DNA from: Methylococcaceae bacterium
GTDB taxonomy: Bacteria; Pseudomonadota; Gammaproteobacteria; Methylococcales; Methylomonadaceae
Length of the DNA: 14,792 nucleotides
NCBI GenBank assembly: GCA_947506075.1
Contig: CANNNN010000017.1
Location: forward strand, 1-14,792
Direction of reading: 5' to 3'
How positions within the stretch are numbered: position 1 is the stretch's first letter; every line of letters begins with the position of its first letter. Below the pieces are notes generated by a model that was given only the letters and a program-made list of their open reading frames with translations, was not told the origin of the DNA and ran no database searches. Shown one piece after another: positions 1 through 7,121 of this stretch. The translations under genes were made by a program, and so were the position numbers.

Positions 1-254
1 CCGATGGTAGCCGCTTGGTCAGTTTTGGTTTTGAGACCAAGGACGGCAAAAAAACGCATAAAGAAATCGAAGGTCAATGGGCCTGGTTCAGGGCATTAGA
101 GCTTGCGCAAATTCAAAAAACGGATCAGGACAAGTATTTACTCACCTTTACTATAGATGGCTTGCAAGCCCGTTATGAACTCAGTGCAAGCAGCGTGGAT
201 AATCCCTTTACACTCAGAGAATTCGATAATATCCGCTTCCCATCGAGCCTATAA
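1..254 (+). CDS. tssM: TssM (IcmF-like) T6SS inner-membrane protein, C-terminal fragment
   Basis: This is the 3' end of a gene whose reading frame is open from base 3 and ends in TAA at 252-254, so about 83 residues are visible. TssM spans the inner membrane and, with TssL and TssJ, forms the trans-envelope complex on which the T6SS baseplate docks. The visible part matches the periplasmic C-terminal end of the family: a GQWAWFRALELA segment, then a beta-rich stretch with FTIDG and ARYELSA, then a VDNPF motif and a final RFPSSL. The TTG at base 15 is not the true start; the gene is cut by the window edge. It ends two bases before the start of tagF, so the two are almost certainly co-transcribed. 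The assignment rests on these motifs and on the neighbouring T6SS genes. Confidence 0.85.
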   Translation, partial: DGSRLVSFGFETKDGKKTHKEIEGQWAWFRALELAQIQKTDQDKYLLTFTIDGLQARYELSASSVDNPFTLREFDNIRFPSSL

Positions 255-256
255 CA

Positions 257-1765
257 GTGAAATTAACTACCAGTGCGGGTTTTTACGGGAAATTGCCGAT
301 TGTTGGTGACTTCGTTTCCAGACGTTTGCCTAACGAATTTATCAGCTCCTGGGATGGCTGGCTACAAAGCGCTATCGCTGCCAGCCGTGAAGAGCTGGGG
401 AATGATTGGTTGACGAGTTATTTAACCAGTCCGATATGGCGATTTTTGTTAAGTCCCGGTCTTTGCGGTAATCAGGCGGTAGCGGGCATCATGATGCCGA
501 GTGTAGACAGGGTGGGGCGTTATTATCCGCTTACCGTTGCAGTATTGATTGAACCCTCTATTCAACTGCCGTTGTTATTTACGAGTGGAAATGTCTGGTT
601 TGAGCAGCTTGAAGATGCGGCCTTATCAGGGCTGGAAGGCAATCTGGATGTTAATGCCTTCGACCAGCTTATTCAAAGCATCCCGTCATTTGAGCTGCCT
701 GTTAGCTCATCCCTAGCGCAAAACTCTGCTGTCGAGAAAAAATCTTTTCATATAGCAATCGAGAATGTTGATCGCATAGGCGATGCTTTTGTACAGCTCA
801 ATTCAGATTTACTAGCATCGTTTATGCCCGGATACAGCTTATGGCATAGTACCGGTTCCGAGCATGTCCAACCTGCATTGCTAGCCTGTCAGGGCTTGCC
901 CGCTATCGGCCGCTTTTCCGAATTTTTAAAGGGACAAAACCGGTCTATGCCTTTCGAGGCGGATCGTTCATCGCCGACCAGCAGTTTCGAAGCCATAGTT
1001 CAAGCTCTTGAACCTGAACATCCCAGCTTGAGCAGTATCCTGGCCAGTGATAATCCTGCCTTGCCTAAGCCTAGTTGGCGTTCTTGGGCGGTTACGGATA
1101 CCGGAAAGCGCCGTAAACATAATGAAGACTCCTTGCTGGATAGGCCCGAAGCAGGCTTATGGGTGGTTGCCGATGGTATGGGCGGGCATCAAGCCGGCGA
1201 TGTTGCGAGTCAATTGATTGTTAATCGCTTACAAGATTTATCACCTACATCGCCGCTAGAGGACTACATTAGCCAAGTGGAAAGCTGCTTACAAAAGGTT
1301 AATACCGAGCTACGAGAGCTTGCCACTAAAGAATACGGCAATCACCTGGTGGGCAGCACGGTTGTCGCGTTGGTTTGCGAATCACAGCGCTGCGGCTTTT
1401 TGTGGGCGGGAGACAGCCGCTTATATCGATTCCGAAATAATGAATTACAACAACTCACCCGAGATCACTGTGCAATAGAGGATGAGGAAGCGTCCTCTGG
1501 TTGGGCAGTTAAAAGCTCGAATGTCATTACTCGGGCTATTGGTGCGGATCAAGTACTGGAATTAGACCTGGAAATTACCGAAATCCTAGAGGGTGATGTT
1601 TTTTTGTTAAGCAGTGACGGTCTGGATAAAGAAATAAGCTTTAAGGAAATTGAGCATATGATTCAAATTTTCGAGCCGCAAGACCTTGCGAATGCTTTAA
1701 TTAATGAGACCTTGTCTCGTGGTGCCAGGGATAATGTTACCGTTATTGTGGTAGCCAAATATTAA
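257..1765 (+). CDS. tagF: TagF-PppA fusion: T6SS post-translational repressor with PP2C phosphatase domain
   Basis: A 502-residue two-domain protein. Residues 1 to about 225 are a TagF domain, recognised by GFYGKLPIVGDFVSRRLP near the start, the SPIWRFLLSPG segment and a GRYYPLT motif. Residues about 273-502 are a PP2C-type Ser/Thr phosphatase. Its metal-binding acidic motifs all look intact: RKHNED (D291), VADGMGGH (D306-G307), AGDSRLYR (385-390), LLSSDGL (D454) and GARDNVTV (D492). In known systems PppA dephosphorylates Fha, opposing the kinase PpkA, and TagF represses assembly independently. The two are often separate genes; fusions are known, for example in Agrobacterium. The start is GTG at 257, two bases after the tssM stop, which suggests translational coupling. 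The kinase partner is not in this window. The protein has no signal peptide and should be cytoplasmic. Confidence 0.93.
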   Translation: MKLTTSAGFYGKLPIVGDFVSRRLPNEFISSWDGWLQSAIAASREELGNDWLTSYLTSPIWRFLLSPGLCGNQAVAGIMMPSVDRVGRYYPLTVAVLIEPSIQLPLLFTSGNVWFEQLEDAALSGLEGNLDVNAFDQLIQSIPSFELPVSSSLAQNSAVEKKSFHIAIENVDRIGDAFVQLNSDLLASFMPGYSLWHSTGSEHVQPALLACQGLPAIGRFSEFLKGQNRSMPFEADRSSPTSSFEAIVQALEPEHPSLSSILASDNPALPKPSWRSWAVTDTGKRRKHNEDSLLDRPEAGLWVVADGMGGHQAGDVASQLIVNRLQDLSPTSPLEDYISQVESCLQKVNTELRELATKEYGNHLVGSTVVALVCESQRCGFLWAGDSRLYRFRNNELQQLTRDHCAIEDEEASSGWAVKSSNVITRAIGADQVLELDLEITEILEGDVFLLSSDGLDKEISFKEIEHMIQIFEPQDLANALINETLSRGARDNVTVIVVAKY

Positions 1766-2037
1766 AAATATCCCATATATTTATGACTAGCTCTATGTCG
1801 ATTAAAGAATTTAATTTAGTCTTGATTTTTAAGATTTAGTTATTTAAATCATAATGATATAAATTTAATTTGAGAGTTATGTTGTCGGTTTTAATAGTTG
1901 CAAGCTTAGGCTTATATACACCGGCAATATCTTAAATTATAGTTAAGTAAAAATACCTAGTTATTAGTTTAGGAAAACCTTTTAAAGTTTCACTGCCTTA
2001 CGGCTTAGAAACAATTTTTGCAACTGAGGAAAGTGCA
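1766..2037 (+). promoter_or_regulatory. AT-rich gap between tagF and tssA, probable promoter region
   Basis: These 272 bases contain no plausible gene and are clearly richer in A and T than the flanking genes. It is the largest gap before the sheath/baseplate operon, so a promoter for tssA onward is likely here. One weak sigma-70-like pair is TTGATT at 1822-1827 and TTAAAT at 1844-1849 with a 16-base spacer; several other AT-rich hexamers fit equally poorly. A small AT-rich inverted repeat (AAATAT, five-base loop, ATATTT) lies at 1766-1782, right after the tagF stop, but is too weak to call a terminator. No convincing sigma-54 -24/-12 pair was found. The promoter call is inference from position and composition. 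Confidence 0.35.
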
Positions 2038-3072
2038 TTGGCTATCGAAATAGATGATTTTTTAAAGGACATCGACCCAGACAATGTTTGCGGTGATGAT
2101 TTGCAATATGACCCCGTTTTTATTGAACTTGAACGAGAAATTAAAGGTAAACCCGAACAGCAAATGGGCGATACTGTTGTCGAAGCAGAACCGCCTAACT
2201 GGCGTGACATCAAAAAGCTTTCTGAGTCTTTATTATCAAGAACCCTCGATTTACGCGTATTAATAAGTTACTTACGTGCACTGATAGCCCTTGAGGGTTT
2301 TACAGGGTTACAAGACGGTTTGACGTTGATTCGAACTGCAGTAGAAAAGCGTTGGGATAGTATTCATCCTCAGCTTGATCCTGATGACGACAATGACCCT
2401 ACCGAAAGAATCAATGTTCTATTATCACTGTGTGACAATGAAACATTACTTAAATCACTGCAAAAAACGCCTCTCGTTGAATCCAAGTCGCTAGGGCGAT
2501 TCAATTTTCGTGATATCAGCATTGCCTCTGGAAAGTCCACAGCAACCAGCAATGAAAAAGAAGTTAGCCAAGCTACTCTGGATGGCGCTGTTCAGGACAG
2601 TGAATTAGATCATTTACAGCAAACTTTTCAGGCTATAACAGCGGGTCTTGATAACCTTAATCAATTGGAAGCGTTAGTTACCGATTATGTCGGAATCAGT
2701 GATGCCCCCAGTTTTACTGAGTTACGTACACTGCTAAAGGACAGCAAAGCTTTTTTATCGGCGGCTCTGGAGACCAGGGGTGTGGGAGGAGACGAACTGC
2801 CTATAGAAGATGATGTTCAGGAAGGTGGAACCGTTACCACTGCAGCAACAAAATCAATAGCAGGCGTAATCAATAATAATCAAGATGTAATAAAAACCTT
2901 AAATCTGGTTTGCGATTATTATAAAAAACATGAACCATCCAGTCCCGTCCCTATGTTCATTGAGCGGGCGACACGACTGGTTGGCAAAAGCTTTATGGAC
3001 GCACTCAAAGATATCGCACCGGCAGGTATTAATGATGCGAAGATAATTTTAGGCAATCAAGAAGACGAGTAA
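2038..3072 (+). CDS. tssA: TssA, T6SS assembly cap/baseplate-associated protein (ImpA family, short form)
   Basis: A 344-residue TssA. The N-terminal ImpA domain (about residues 1-130) is recognisable from CGDDLQYDP near the start, a PNWRDIKKLSESLL segment and the helical DLRVLISYLRALIALEG stretch. A low-complexity middle region follows. The C-terminal part, from about residue 296, has EPSSPVPMFIERA and a final helix, as in short TssA1-type proteins whose C-terminal region oligomerises and contacts the baseplate. TssA binds early to the membrane complex and primes polymerisation of the Hcp tube and TssBC sheath. The start is TTG at 2038, chosen because GAGGA at 2026-2030 lies seven bases upstream and the protein then begins with the conserved N terminus. 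An ATG would usually be stronger, so translation may be restrained. It is probably first in the tssA-tssG operon. Confidence 0.92.
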   Translation: MAIEIDDFLKDIDPDNVCGDDLQYDPVFIELEREIKGKPEQQMGDTVVEAEPPNWRDIKKLSESLLSRTLDLRVLISYLRALIALEGFTGLQDGLTLIRTAVEKRWDSIHPQLDPDDDNDPTERINVLLSLCDNETLLKSLQKTPLVESKSLGRFNFRDISIASGKSTATSNEKEVSQATLDGAVQDSELDHLQQTFQAITAGLDNLNQLEALVTDYVGISDAPSFTELRTLLKDSKAFLSAALETRGVGGDELPIEDDVQEGGTVTTAATKSIAGVINNNQDVIKTLNLVCDYYKKHEPSSPVPMFIERATRLVGKSFMDALKDIAPAGINDAKIILGNQEDE

Positions 3073-3104
3073 ATTAACGTTAACAACAACAAGAGAGGTG
3101 TTAA

Positions 3105-3608
3105 ATGGCACAAAGCAGCCAAAAATTCATAGCGCGTAACCGCGCACCCAGGGTTCAAATTGAATACGATGTTGAATTGTACGGTGCTGAAAAAAAAGTA
3201 CAGTTACCTTTTGTGATGGGCGTGTTGGCCGATTTGTCGGGTAATCCAGCCGATCCTTTGGCGCCTGTTGCCGATCGTAAATTACTGGAAATCGATGTAG
3301 ATAATTTCGATGATCGATTAAAGTCGATGAAACCCCGCGTCGCTTTTAATGTCCCTAATACCTTGACCGGTGAAGGCAATTTAAGTGTCGATCTGACTTT
3401 TCAAAGCATGGATGATTTTTCACCAGCGGCCATTGCCAGAAAAGTGGCCGGATTGGATAAGTTGCTCGAGGCCCGGACTCAATTGGCCAATTTAGTGACT
3501 TATATGGATGGTAAGGGCGGCGCGGAAGAATTAATTGCCAAAGTCATCAATGATCCTGCCTTGTTGCAAGCGCTTAGCGCAGCACCCAAACCAGAAGCCG
3601 GAGAATAA
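3105..3608 (+). CDS. tssB: TssB (VipA), small sheath subunit
   Basis: A 167-residue protein of normal length for TssB. It opens with SSQKFIARNRAPRVQIEYDV and continues with a VQLPFVMGVLADLSG segment, the core signature of the family. Then come DRKLLEIDVDNFDDRLKSM and FQSMDDFSPAAIARKV. TssB pairs with TssC to form the contractile cytoplasmic sheath that surrounds the Hcp tube; contraction drives the tube out of the cell. In TagJ-containing systems the N-terminal part of TssB is the known contact site for TagJ. The ATG is preceded by an AGAGAGG purine-rich ribosome binding site at about 3092-3098. It follows tssA after 32 bases and is separated from tssC by only two. Confidence 0.97.
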   Translation: MAQSSQKFIARNRAPRVQIEYDVELYGAEKKVQLPFVMGVLADLSGNPADPLAPVADRKLLEIDVDNFDDRLKSMKPRVAFNVPNTLTGEGNLSVDLTFQSMDDFSPAAIARKVAGLDKLLEARTQLANLVTYMDGKGGAEELIAKVINDPALLQALSAAPKPEAGE

Positions 3609-3610
3609 GC

Positions 3611-5104
3611 ATGGCTGAATTAGAAAATGCTACAGCTGCGGCGACCGGTGAAGTACAGGAAAGCAACGATTTTTCGGCATTGTTGAATAAGGAGTTTAAA
3701 CCCAAGTCTGACAGAGCTAAGGAAGAAGTCGAAAAAGCGGTGCAAACCCTGGCCGAATATGTATTAAAAGATACTACGTTTGTATCCGATGATGCGATAA
3801 ATTCAATTCAGTCTATCATCGCCCAAATTGATAAAAAAATAACCGAGCAAGTTAATCTTGTCCTGCATCATGATGATTTTCAAAAACTGGAAGGCTCATG
3901 GCGCGGACTGCATTACATGGTCAACAATACCGAGACCGATGAGACGCTGAAGATCAAGGTCATGAACATCTCGAAAAAAGAGCTGGGCAAGACCTTAAAG
4001 AAATTCAAGGGTACATCATGGGATCAAAGTCCTTTATTCAAAAAGATTTATGAAGAAGAGTTCGGTCAGTTTGGGGGTGAACCTTTTGGCTGTTTTACCG
4101 GCGATTATCATTTCGATCACTCCCCGCAAGATGTGGAATTACTGGCACAAATTGCGCAAATTTCCGCAGCCTCACATGCGCCGTTTATTACCGGTGTCGC
4201 GCCTTCTACGTTGCAAATGGAATCCTGGAGCGAACTGGCTAATCCTCGCGATTTAACCAAAATTTTCTCTACGCCCGATTATGCCGCCTGGCGGTCTCTG
4301 CGTGATTCTGAAGATTCCAGATACCTCGGTATGGCAATGCCGCGCTTTTTGTCACGTTTGCCTTATGGGGCTAAAACCGATCCGGTTGATGAATTCGATT
4401 TTGAAGAAGATACCGAAGCGGCAAACAGCAGCAATTATACCTGGTCAAACGCCGCTTATGCGATGGCAACCAATATCAATCGTTCGTTTAAATTATACGG
4501 CTGGTGTTCAAGAATTCGCGGCATCGAGTCCGGCGGTGCGGTAGAAAACCTGCCCGTGCATTCCTTTCCGACCGATGATGGCGGCGTGGATATGAAATGT
4601 CCTACCGAAATTGCGATCAGTGACCGCCGTGAAGCTGAATTGGCTAAAGCGGGATTTATGCCGTTGATCCATAAAAAGAACTCCGATTTTGCGGCGTTTA
4701 TCGGTGCGCAATCGTTGCAGAAACCAGCCGAATATGACGATCCCGATGCAACAGCCAATGCGAACCTTGCTGCCCGCATGCCTTATTTGTTTGCAACCTG
4801 CCGTTTTGCGCATTACTTGAAATGTATCGTGCGCGATAAAGTGGGTTCCTTTAAGGAAAAAGACGACATGCAGCGCTGGCTTAATAATTGGATTATGCAA
4901 TATGTTGATGGCAACCCGGCAACGTCCAGTGAAACCACCAAGGCCATGAAGCCCTTAGCAGCAGCCGAGGTGCGCGTGGAAGAGGTGGAAGGCAATCCAG
5001 GTTATTACCGCTCACAATTTTTCTTGCGCCCGCATTATCAGCTTGAGGGTTTAACCGTTTCGTTGCGCTTGGTATCCAAGTTACCTTCAGCTAAAGCGGG
5101 CTAA
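3611..5104 (+). CDS. tssC: TssC (VipB), large sheath subunit
   Basis: A 497-residue protein, the usual size for TssC. Family landmarks are LEGSWRGLHYMVNNTET (residues about 93-109), EFGQFGGEPFGCFTGDY, the SRYLGMAMPRFLSRLPYG segment, and YTWSNAAYAMATNINRSF followed by YGWCSRIRGIESGG. The C-terminal end has GYYRSQFFLRPHYQLEGL, which forms part of the inner sheath interface. TssC forms the bulk of the contractile sheath with TssB. It begins two bases after the tssB stop with GGAG just upstream, so the two are likely translated in a fixed ratio. No frameshift or missing motif was seen. Confidence 0.97.
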   Translation: MAELENATAAATGEVQESNDFSALLNKEFKPKSDRAKEEVEKAVQTLAEYVLKDTTFVSDDAINSIQSIIAQIDKKITEQVNLVLHHDDFQKLEGSWRGLHYMVNNTETDETLKIKVMNISKKELGKTLKKFKGTSWDQSPLFKKIYEEEFGQFGGEPFGCFTGDYHFDHSPQDVELLAQIAQISAASHAPFITGVAPSTLQMESWSELANPRDLTKIFSTPDYAAWRSLRDSEDSRYLGMAMPRFLSRLPYGAKTDPVDEFDFEEDTEAANSSNYTWSNAAYAMATNINRSFKLYGWCSRIRGIESGGAVENLPVHSFPTDDGGVDMKCPTEIAISDRREAELAKAGFMPLIHKKNSDFAAFIGAQSLQKPAEYDDPDATANANLAARMPYLFATCRFAHYLKCIVRDKVGSFKEKDDMQRWLNNWIMQYVDGNPATSSETTKAMKPLAAAEVRVEEVEGNPGYYRSQFFLRPHYQLEGLTVSLRLVSKLPSAKAG

Positions 5105-5116
5105 TTTTAAAACTCT

Positions 5117-5128
5117 CTCCTAAAGGAG
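5117..5128 (+). repeat. Small CTCC-TAAA-GGAG inverted repeat in the hcp leader
   Basis: A four-base-pair inverted repeat with a TAAA loop lies 12 bases after the tssC stop. It contains an AAAGGAG ribosome-binding-like sequence, but no reading frame opens behind it. The stem is short and could be chance. It may mark a minor pausing or processing element in the tssC-hcp spacer. Confidence 0.2.
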
Positions 5129-5209
5129 TCCGGATTTAAGAGCGAGAACAGAACAACAACCGGACAACCATTTGCAATTAACTTAACTAATAATATAAGG
5201 AGAATATTC

Positions 5210-5698
5210 ATGGCTATGGATATGTTTTTAAAGATTGAAGGTCCTGCGATCAAAGGCGAGTCACGCGATGATAAGCATAAGGAAGAAATTGACGTACTGG
5301 CCTGGAGTTGGGGCGCTTCCAATTCCGGTAACGCCCAGATGGGTGGTGGTGCGGGCGCGGGTAAAGTCAATGTACAGGATCTGTCGATCACCAAATACAT
5401 CGAAAAATCGAGCACCGACCTGATGCTGTCTACCTGTAACGGTCAACATCATGAAACCGTCACCCTGGTGGTCAGGAAAGCGGGTACCAACCCGGTAGAA
5501 TATGTAAAAATTACGATGACCGAAGTGCTGATTACTTCGCTCAGCACCGGCGGTTCAGGCGGGGAAGATAGATTGACAGAAAATATCTCTCTTAACTTTG
5601 CCAAGTTCAAGCTGGAATACACTCCACAAAAAGCAGACGGTACGCCGGAAGCTGTTCAGACTATCGGTTGGGATATTGCTGCGAACATTAAAGTTTAA
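5210..5698 (+). CDS. hcp: Hcp (TssD), T6SS tube protein
   Basis: A 162-residue Hcp that forms the hexameric rings of the secreted inner tube and can chaperone small effectors in its lumen. It starts with AMDMFLKIEGPAIKGES, then KEEIDVLAWSWG, a glycine-rich QMGGGAGAGKVNVQDLS loop, SITKYIEKSS, and the highly conserved STGGSGGEDRLTENISLNF. These motifs and the length match the P. aeruginosa Hcp1 type closely, as I remember that protein. The ATG follows a strong AAGGAGA site at about 5197-5203. A 105-base leader separates it from tssC, and a good intrinsic terminator follows at 5722-5756. Together these would allow hcp to be expressed above its neighbours, as expected for a structural protein needed in many copies. 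Confidence 0.97.
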   Translation: MAMDMFLKIEGPAIKGESRDDKHKEEIDVLAWSWGASNSGNAQMGGGAGAGKVNVQDLSITKYIEKSSTDLMLSTCNGQHHETVTLVVRKAGTNPVEYVKITMTEVLITSLSTGGSGGEDRLTENISLNFAKFKLEYTPQKADGTPEAVQTIGWDIAANIKV

Positions 5699-5721
5699 CG
5701 CACAACCTGGCTGTGAAAGCG

Positions 5722-5756
5722 ATGCGTCCTGCTTAGGCATGGGCGCATTTCTTTTT
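5722..5756 (+). terminator. Intrinsic terminator or attenuator after hcp
   Basis: An 11-base-pair stem with a TTAG loop: ATGCGTCC (5722-5729) pairs with GGGCGCAT (5741-5748), with one G-U pair. The stem continues as TGC (5730-5732) with GCA (5737-5739) past a single bulged T. It is followed by TTCTTTTT at 5749-5756. This is a classic rho-independent terminator 23 bases beyond the hcp stop. Because the same operon appears to go on to tagJ, it probably acts as a partial terminator that lowers expression of downstream genes relative to hcp. A new promoter just downstream is the alternative, though only about 50 bases remain before tagJ. Confidence 0.75.
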
Positions 5757-5808
5757 GTGTGACAACCTGTTGGATGACAACCTGCAAATATTCGTAAGGA
5801 GTGTTGCA

Positions 5809-6612
5809 ATGCTTTTAGAAGCGGAAAAAAACTTAAATCAAGGCAACTTAAGCGAAACCTTGGCGAATCTGCAACAGCAGATTAAAAAAAATCCAGCCGA
5901 TTCCAAGCTCAGAACTTTTCTATTTCAGTTGCTTGCGGTATTGGGGCAATGGGACCGCGCCTTAACGCAGCTCAATGTGGCCGGCGATTTGGATGCCTCA
6001 ACCCTGCCTATGGTGCAGACCTATCGTGAAGCACTACGCTGCGAAGTATTACGCAAAGAAATTTTCGCAGGACTGAAAACGCCATTGATTTTTGGCGAAC
6101 CTCAGCAATGGATAGCCCTATTACAACAAGCCCTGATACACACAGCTCAACAACAATACGCCGACGCAAAAAACCTGCGTGAACAGGCTTTTGAGCTCGC
6201 GCCAGCAACGCCAGGAACGATTAACGGCGAAGTGTTTGACTGGCTAGCCGATGCCGATAGTCGACTGGGTCCAGTGCTCGAAGCTATCGTCAATGGCCAG
6301 TATTACTGGATACCTTTTGTGCATATTCAAGCCATACGCATTGAAGAACCCGCAGACTTACGCGATGTGGTGTGGACGCCAGCGTATTTTACCTGGCGTA
6401 ATGGCGGCGAATCCGTGGGCTTGATACCCACACGCTATCCTGATTCAGAAAACCACCCCGATTCGACTCTAAAATTGGCGCGTAAAACCGAATGGCAAGA
6501 GCTGGATGAAGAGCTTTATATTGGTTTAGGCCAGCGTTTGTTTAGCACCAATGAAACCGACTATGCGCTGATGGATATTCGTGAAGTCACTTTTGTCGAT
6601 ACTGAACATTAA
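5809..6612 (+). CDS. tagJ: TagJ (ImpE/SciE/HsiE family) T6SS accessory protein
   Basis: A 267-residue protein. The N-terminal half is helical and TPR-like, with LNQGNLSETLANLQQQIKKN and LLAVLGQWDRALTQLNVAG. The C-terminal half has the family-typical FDWLADADSRLGPVLEAIVN and YYWIPFVHIQAIRIEEP, then RDVVWTPAYFTWRNGGE and a TRYPDS segment. TagJ binds the N-terminal region of the sheath protein TssB and is found in a subset of T6SS classes, including H1 of P. aeruginosa, where it is linked to ClpV-dependent sheath turnover. The reading frame opens at a TTG at 5755, but ATG 5809 is chosen. It has AAGGAG at 5796-5801 at ideal distance, while the upstream option would overlap the terminator tail and add 18 residues not expected in the family. 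Confidence 0.9.
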   Translation: MLLEAEKNLNQGNLSETLANLQQQIKKNPADSKLRTFLFQLLAVLGQWDRALTQLNVAGDLDASTLPMVQTYREALRCEVLRKEIFAGLKTPLIFGEPQQWIALLQQALIHTAQQQYADAKNLREQAFELAPATPGTINGEVFDWLADADSRLGPVLEAIVNGQYYWIPFVHIQAIRIEEPADLRDVVWTPAYFTWRNGGESVGLIPTRYPDSENHPDSTLKLARKTEWQELDEELYIGLGQRLFSTNETDYALMDIREVTFVDTEH

Positions 6613-6617
6613 AGGCA

Positions 6618-7118
6618 ATGGCAGAATTATCTCAAAAGGAACGCCTGCAACCGTCGCTGTTGGATAGGCTGACCGACGATGCGCCGGAAAAGCTTCAAGA
6701 AGCCCGAGAACAACGGGTTTTATCATTGACTAAACTCCGTCAATGCGTTTTAAGAGACTTAGCCTGGTTATTAAATACCGGTAAACTGGAGGCGGTTCAA
6801 AGCCTGGATGACTACCCTTTAGCGAGGCATTCCGTTATTAATTACGGTATTCCCGACTTAGTAGGTACCACGTTATCGAGTGCCGATGTGCCTGATCTTC
6901 AGCGACAAATACGCCAGGCGATATGGGATTTTGAACCCAGAATTTCCAGGGAATCCGTGGTGGTAAAAGTGACCGCCTCGGAAAATCACATGAATCAAAA
7001 TGCGATGACTTTTGACATTGAAGGTGACCTTTGGGCTCAGCCTTTACCCTTACGTCTTTATCTTAGGACCGAACTGGATTTGGAAACAGGTAGTATGGAA
7101 ATTATAGATAGGGGCTAA
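6618..7118 (+). CDS. tssE: TssE, gp25-like baseplate protein
   Basis: A 166-residue TssE, related to phage T4 gp25. TssE forms part of the baseplate wedge with TssF and TssG and starts sheath polymerisation. The N terminus has LQPSLLDRLTDD, typical of the family. The middle has LRQCVLRDLAWLLNTG, then YPLARHSVINYGIPDLVG. The C-terminal gp25-like region has IRQAIWDFEPRIS with the conserved E-P-R, and closes with FDIEGDLWAQPLPLRLYLRT. It starts five bases after tagJ with only an AAAGG very close to the ATG, so it may rely on translational coupling. It is followed after three bases by tssF. Confidence 0.95.
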   Translation: MAELSQKERLQPSLLDRLTDDAPEKLQEAREQRVLSLTKLRQCVLRDLAWLLNTGKLEAVQSLDDYPLARHSVINYGIPDLVGTTLSSADVPDLQRQIRQAIWDFEPRISRESVVVKVTASENHMNQNAMTFDIEGDLWAQPLPLRLYLRTELDLETGSMEIIDRG

Positions 7119-7121
7119 GCG

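Noticed and set aside
1881..1902. Possible sigma-54 promoter around GTCGG...TTGCA.
   Set aside because: The upstream element lacks the GGCAC core and the spacing is one base too long, so it does not meet the -24/-12 pattern.
4456..4995. Minus-strand frames opposite tssC.
   Set aside because: They are shadows of a complete, well-conserved sheath gene and show no domain of their own.
5172..5196. Possible sigma-70 promoter for hcp (TTGCAA and TAATAT).
   Set aside because: The spacer is only 13 bases, too short for a normal promoter.
5755..5808. Upstream TTG start that would lengthen tagJ by 18 residues.
   Set aside because: It lies in the T-run of the terminator and has no ribosome site, while ATG 5809 has AAGGAG at ideal spacing.
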